A stretch of DNA of 8,233 nt from Actinomycetes bacterium (GTDB taxonomy: Bacteria; Actinomycetota; Acidimicrobiia; Acidimicrobiales; UBA8190), in assembly GCA_021798135.1 (NCBI GenBank), contig JAJZYI010000146.1:1-8233 (forward strand), given 5' to 3'. This document shows, piece after piece, positions 6,675-8,233 of the stretch (the stretch's first letter is position 1; the number at the start of each line of letters is the position of its first letter). The notes under the pieces were generated by a model. That model was not told the origin of the DNA and ran no database searches. It was given only the letters and a program-made list of their open reading frames with translations. The translations under genes were made by a program, and so were the position numbers.

Positions 6675-6688
6675 CGGTGCCGGCACCG
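6675..6688. promoter_or_regulatory. 14-bp perfect palindrome, possible operator
   Basis: CGGTGCCGGCACCG reads the same on both strands. With the nearby GCGGTacgACCGC (6711-6723) it shares CGGT...ACCG half-sites, though with different spacing. It lies about 190 bases upstream of the decarboxylase and 220 bases upstream of the thiolase. G+C-rich palindromes arise readily in such DNA, so operator function is a guess. Confidence 0.3.
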
Positions 6689-6710
6689 CCACGCTCCGCA
6701 GTCACACGAT

Positions 6711-6723
6711 GCGGTACGACCGC
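6711..6723. promoter_or_regulatory. 13-bp inverted repeat, possible operator
   Basis: GCGGT and ACCGC are separated by ACG. The repeat ends six bases before the GTGTGC/GCACAC inverted repeat, near the middle of the divergent region, where a shared regulator could act on both genes. No DNA-binding protein gene is present in the window. Confidence 0.28.
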
Positions 6724-6728
6724 CCGAG

Positions 6729-6750
6729 GTGTGCAATTGTGTGGGCACAC
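6729..6750. promoter_or_regulatory. Spaced inverted repeat GTGTGC-N10-GCACAC
   Basis: Perfect 6-base arms at 6729-6734 and 6745-6750 flank AATTGTGTGG. This is the most A/T-containing stretch of the divergent region, including the palindrome CAATTG at 6734-6739. Arms about one and a half helical turns apart would suit a dimeric repressor, and the A/T core could be part of a promoter. Both readings are inference from sequence shape. Confidence 0.33.
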
Positions 6751-6831
6751 GGCGGCCGGCGTGCCGTCCGACGCGGCCGGTCGAGGCTCACGTGGGAGGA
6801 GCCGGGCCGTCGACGCGCCGCGCGTGCCGCC

Positions 6832-6841
6832 GGCACGTGCC
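6832..6841. promoter_or_regulatory. 10-bp palindrome GGCACGTGCC upstream of thiolase
   Basis: The perfect palindrome ends 68 bases before the thiolase ATG, a plausible position for an operator near its promoter. Its core CACGTG also occurs at 6573-6578 and 6789-6794 in the same intergenic region. Fatty-acid and sterol catabolic genes of actinobacteria are often controlled by TetR-family repressors at palindromes, but the consensus here is not one I can match. Confidence 0.3.
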
Positions 6842-6896
6842 TGCCGGACCATGCAGCGATTCGAGCCCCCGGCCGGGGAGCCGCGGGGGAACCGAC

Positions 6897-6902
6897 AAGG
6901 AG
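6897..6902 (+). promoter_or_regulatory. Strong Shine-Dalgarno sequence of the thiolase
   Basis: AAGGAG lies 7 bases before the ATG at 6910, which is close to ideal spacing. It is the clearest ribosome binding site in the window and fixes the thiolase start. Confidence 0.85.
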
Positions 6903-6909
6903 CTAGCCC

Positions 6910-8112
6910 ATGCCCGAAGCCGTCATCGTCGCCACCGGTCGCACCCCGATCGGCAGGGCAATGAAGGGCTCGCTGGTGACCTGCCGGCCCGACGACCTCA
7001 CGGCCCTGGTCGTGAAGGAGGTGCTGGCCAAGGTCCCGCAGCTCGACCCGCAGGAGGTCGAGGACCTGATCCTCGGCAACGGCCAGCCCGCCGGGGAGGC
7101 CGGCTACAACGTCGCCCGCGTCGCCGCGCTGCTCGCCGGCGTCGACGTGCCCGGCGTCACCGTCAACCGCTACTGCTCGTCCTCGCTGCAGACGATCCGG
7201 ATGGCCGCGCACGCCATCAAGGCCGGCGAGGGCGACGTCTTCGTCGCCGCCGGCGTGGAGACCGTCAGCCGGTACATGCACGGCGCGGCCGACGTCGGGC
7301 CGCACAACCCGGCGTTCGCCGAGGCGGAGGCCCGCACGGCCAAGCGCAGCGCCGCGGTGACCGAGCCGTGGACGCCGATCGGCGGCCTCGGCGACGTCTA
7401 CATCGCCATGGGCCAGACGGCCGAGAACGTGGCCGAGAAGGAGAACGTCAGCCGCGAGGAGATGGACGAGTTCGCCGCGCTGTCGCAGAACCGGGCCGTC
7501 ACCAGCCAGGAGGACGGGTTCTTCGAGCGGGAGATCATCCCCGTCACGCTGGAGGACGGCACCGTCGTGACCAAGGACGACGGCCCGCGCCCGAACACCA
7601 CGGTGGAGGTCCTCGCCAACCTGAAGCCGGCGTTCCGCGAGGGCGGCAAGGTCACGGCCGGCAACGCCTGCCCCCTCAACGACGGCGCGGCGGCGGTGGT
7701 CGTGATGTCGGACACCCGTGCCGAGCAGCTCGGCATCACGCCGCTCGCCCGCGTCGTGTCGAGCGGCGTGTCCGCCCTCGATCCGGAGATCATGGGCCTC
7801 GGGCCGATCGAGGCGTCGCGCCAGGCGTTGCGTCGGGCGGGGCTGACCATGGACGACATCGACCTGGTGGAGATCAACGAGGCGTTCGCGGCGCAGGTGG
7901 TGCCGTCGGCCAAGCACCTCGGCATCCCGTGGGAGAAGCTCAACGTGCACGGCGGGGCCATCGCGCTCGGCCACCCGTTCGGCATGACCGGCGCCCGGAT
8001 CATGACGACCCTGATCAACGGCCTGCAGACGACCGGCAAGCGCTACGGGCTCGAGACCATGTGCGTGGGCGGCGGCCAGGGCATGGCGATGATCGTCGAG
8101 CGCCTGTCGTAG
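6910..8112 (+). CDS. Thiolase (acetyl-CoA C-acetyltransferase / acyltransferase)
   Basis: The 400-residue protein has the full thiolase fold and catalytic set. The nucleophile is Cys89 in VNRYCSSSLQTI (85-96). NEAFA (323-327) and GGAIALGHPFGMTGAR (348-363) follow, with His355 activating the nucleophile, and CVGGGQGMA (385-393) supplies acid-base Cys385. AGNACPLNDGAAAVVV (250-265) matches the hinge before the C-terminal half. Thiolases cleave 3-ketoacyl-CoA with CoA in beta-oxidation or condense two acetyl-CoA in the biosynthetic direction. CSSSL and GHPFGMTG, in place of the textbook CxSGL and GHPxGxSG, are variants I associate with actinobacterial FadA-type thiolases, so a degradative role is somewhat likelier. 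Direction and chain length cannot be read from sequence, so no symbol is given. The gene stands alone with a strong ribosome binding site, diverges from glutamate decarboxylase and is followed by a hairpin. Confidence 0.95.
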   Translation: MPEAVIVATGRTPIGRAMKGSLVTCRPDDLTALVVKEVLAKVPQLDPQEVEDLILGNGQPAGEAGYNVARVAALLAGVDVPGVTVNRYCSSSLQTIRMAAHAIKAGEGDVFVAAGVETVSRYMHGAADVGPHNPAFAEAEARTAKRSAAVTEPWTPIGGLGDVYIAMGQTAENVAEKENVSREEMDEFAALSQNRAVTSQEDGFFEREIIPVTLEDGTVVTKDDGPRPNTTVEVLANLKPAFREGGKVTAGNACPLNDGAAAVVVMSDTRAEQLGITPLARVVSSGVSALDPEIMGLGPIEASRQALRRAGLTMDDIDLVEINEAFAAQVVPSAKHLGIPWEKLNVHGGAIALGHPFGMTGARIMTTLINGLQTTGKRYGLETMCVGGGQGMAMIVERLS

Positions 8113-8143
8113 TCCGGCGCCGCCGGCGCTGCCGGCAGCAGCT

Positions 8144-8175
8144 CGGGGCCCGGCCGCCGCGGTGGCCGGGCCCCG
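8144..8175 (+). terminator. Strong G/C hairpin downstream of the thiolase, probable terminator
   Basis: A perfect 12-bp stem pairs 8144-8155 (CGGGGCCCGGCC) with 8164-8175, around the 8-base loop GCCGCGGT. It begins 32 bases after the thiolase TAG. There is no U tract, which is common for hairpin terminators proposed in high-G+C actinobacteria. Nothing recognisable follows up to the window end. Confidence 0.6.
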
Positions 8176-8233
8176 GCGCGTCCGGCGGCGGTCGGGTGGG
8201 TCCCGGCAGCGACGGCGGGGCCGACCGCGCACG

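Larger units (their letters stand above)
6484..6909. promoter_or_regulatory. Divergent intergenic region between glutamate decarboxylase and thiolase
   Basis: These 426 bases must contain promoters for both flanking genes. They hold a 24-bp tandem duplication (6583-6630), perfect palindromes at 6675-6688, 6711-6723 and 6832-6841, a spaced inverted repeat at 6729-6750 and three CACGTG hexamers. The A/T-richer patch around 6734-6740 is the likeliest melting region. I could not assign -35/-10 boxes to either gene with confidence, and short open frames across it lack recognisable protein motifs. Confidence 0.5.

Noticed and set aside
7398..8039. A 213-residue minus-strand open frame antisense to the thiolase with fairly normal amino-acid composition.
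   Set aside because: There is no recognised motif or ribosome binding site, and the thiolase on the other strand is certain. It reads as the reverse complement of conserved thiolase codons.
6484..8232. Uninterrupted minus-strand continuation of the glutamate decarboxylase frame, antisense to the thiolase, which would give a protein of over 1000 residues.
   Set aside because: The extension has Arg/Gly/Asp/His-rich shadow composition with no motif, crosses a clear intergenic region and lies opposite a well-supported thiolase. The decarboxylase homology begins right after the ATG at 6483.
1..8233. A single novel multi-gene system, such as a defence island, secretion system or natural-product cluster, spanning the window.
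   Set aside because: The genes fall into four separately transcribed units with recognisable housekeeping or accessory functions, and no nuclease, toxin, phage or synthase gene was seen. The only possible partial system is the glycan locus running off the left edge.

Overview
The window is G+C-rich DNA (roughly three quarters G+C by eye) with strong third-position G/C bias. An F420-type luciferase-like oxidoreductase and a mycobacterial-style saccharopine-dehydrogenase-like reductase point to an actinobacterium (Actinomycetota). An acidimicrobial-type lineage is possible, but the sequence alone does not settle the class. The bias leaves many antisense frames open, so genes were called on conserved motifs rather than on open-frame length.

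Layout, left to right. (1) A minus-strand pair: a PAPS-type sulfotransferase (ends 1598) and a Wzx/PST-type polysaccharide flippase that starts inside the sulfotransferase stop codon (GTGA overlap) and runs off the left edge. This looks like the edge of a surface-glycan locus, possibly for a sulfated glycan. (2) A 315-base divergent intergenic region (2684-2998) holding a perfect 28-bp tandem duplication over the sulfotransferase start. (3) A plus-strand pair: an LLM-class flavin/F420 oxidoreductase (2999-4024) and a saccharopine-dehydrogenase-like NAD(P) reductase (4021-5049), again with a GTGA overlap. (4) A short convergent gap with a hairpin. (5) A minus-strand glutamate decarboxylase (5101-6483) with its PLP-lysine and C-terminal histidines in place. 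(6) A 426-base divergent intergenic region (6484-6909) with a 24-bp tandem duplication and several palindromes. (7) A plus-strand thiolase (6910-8112) with a strong Shine-Dalgarno sequence, followed by a strong G/C hairpin.

The genes form four transcription units: glycan export and sulfation, a two-gene redox module, acid-stress/GABA metabolism by decarboxylase, and acyl-CoA thiolysis or condensation. Nothing shows that they work as one system. I found no CRISPR array, tRNA or rRNA gene, insertion sequence, phage or defence gene. The most interesting points are the two translationally coupled pairs, the duplicated sulfotransferase start (which creates a 7-residue upstream ORF), and the cluster of palindromes between the decarboxylase and the thiolase.
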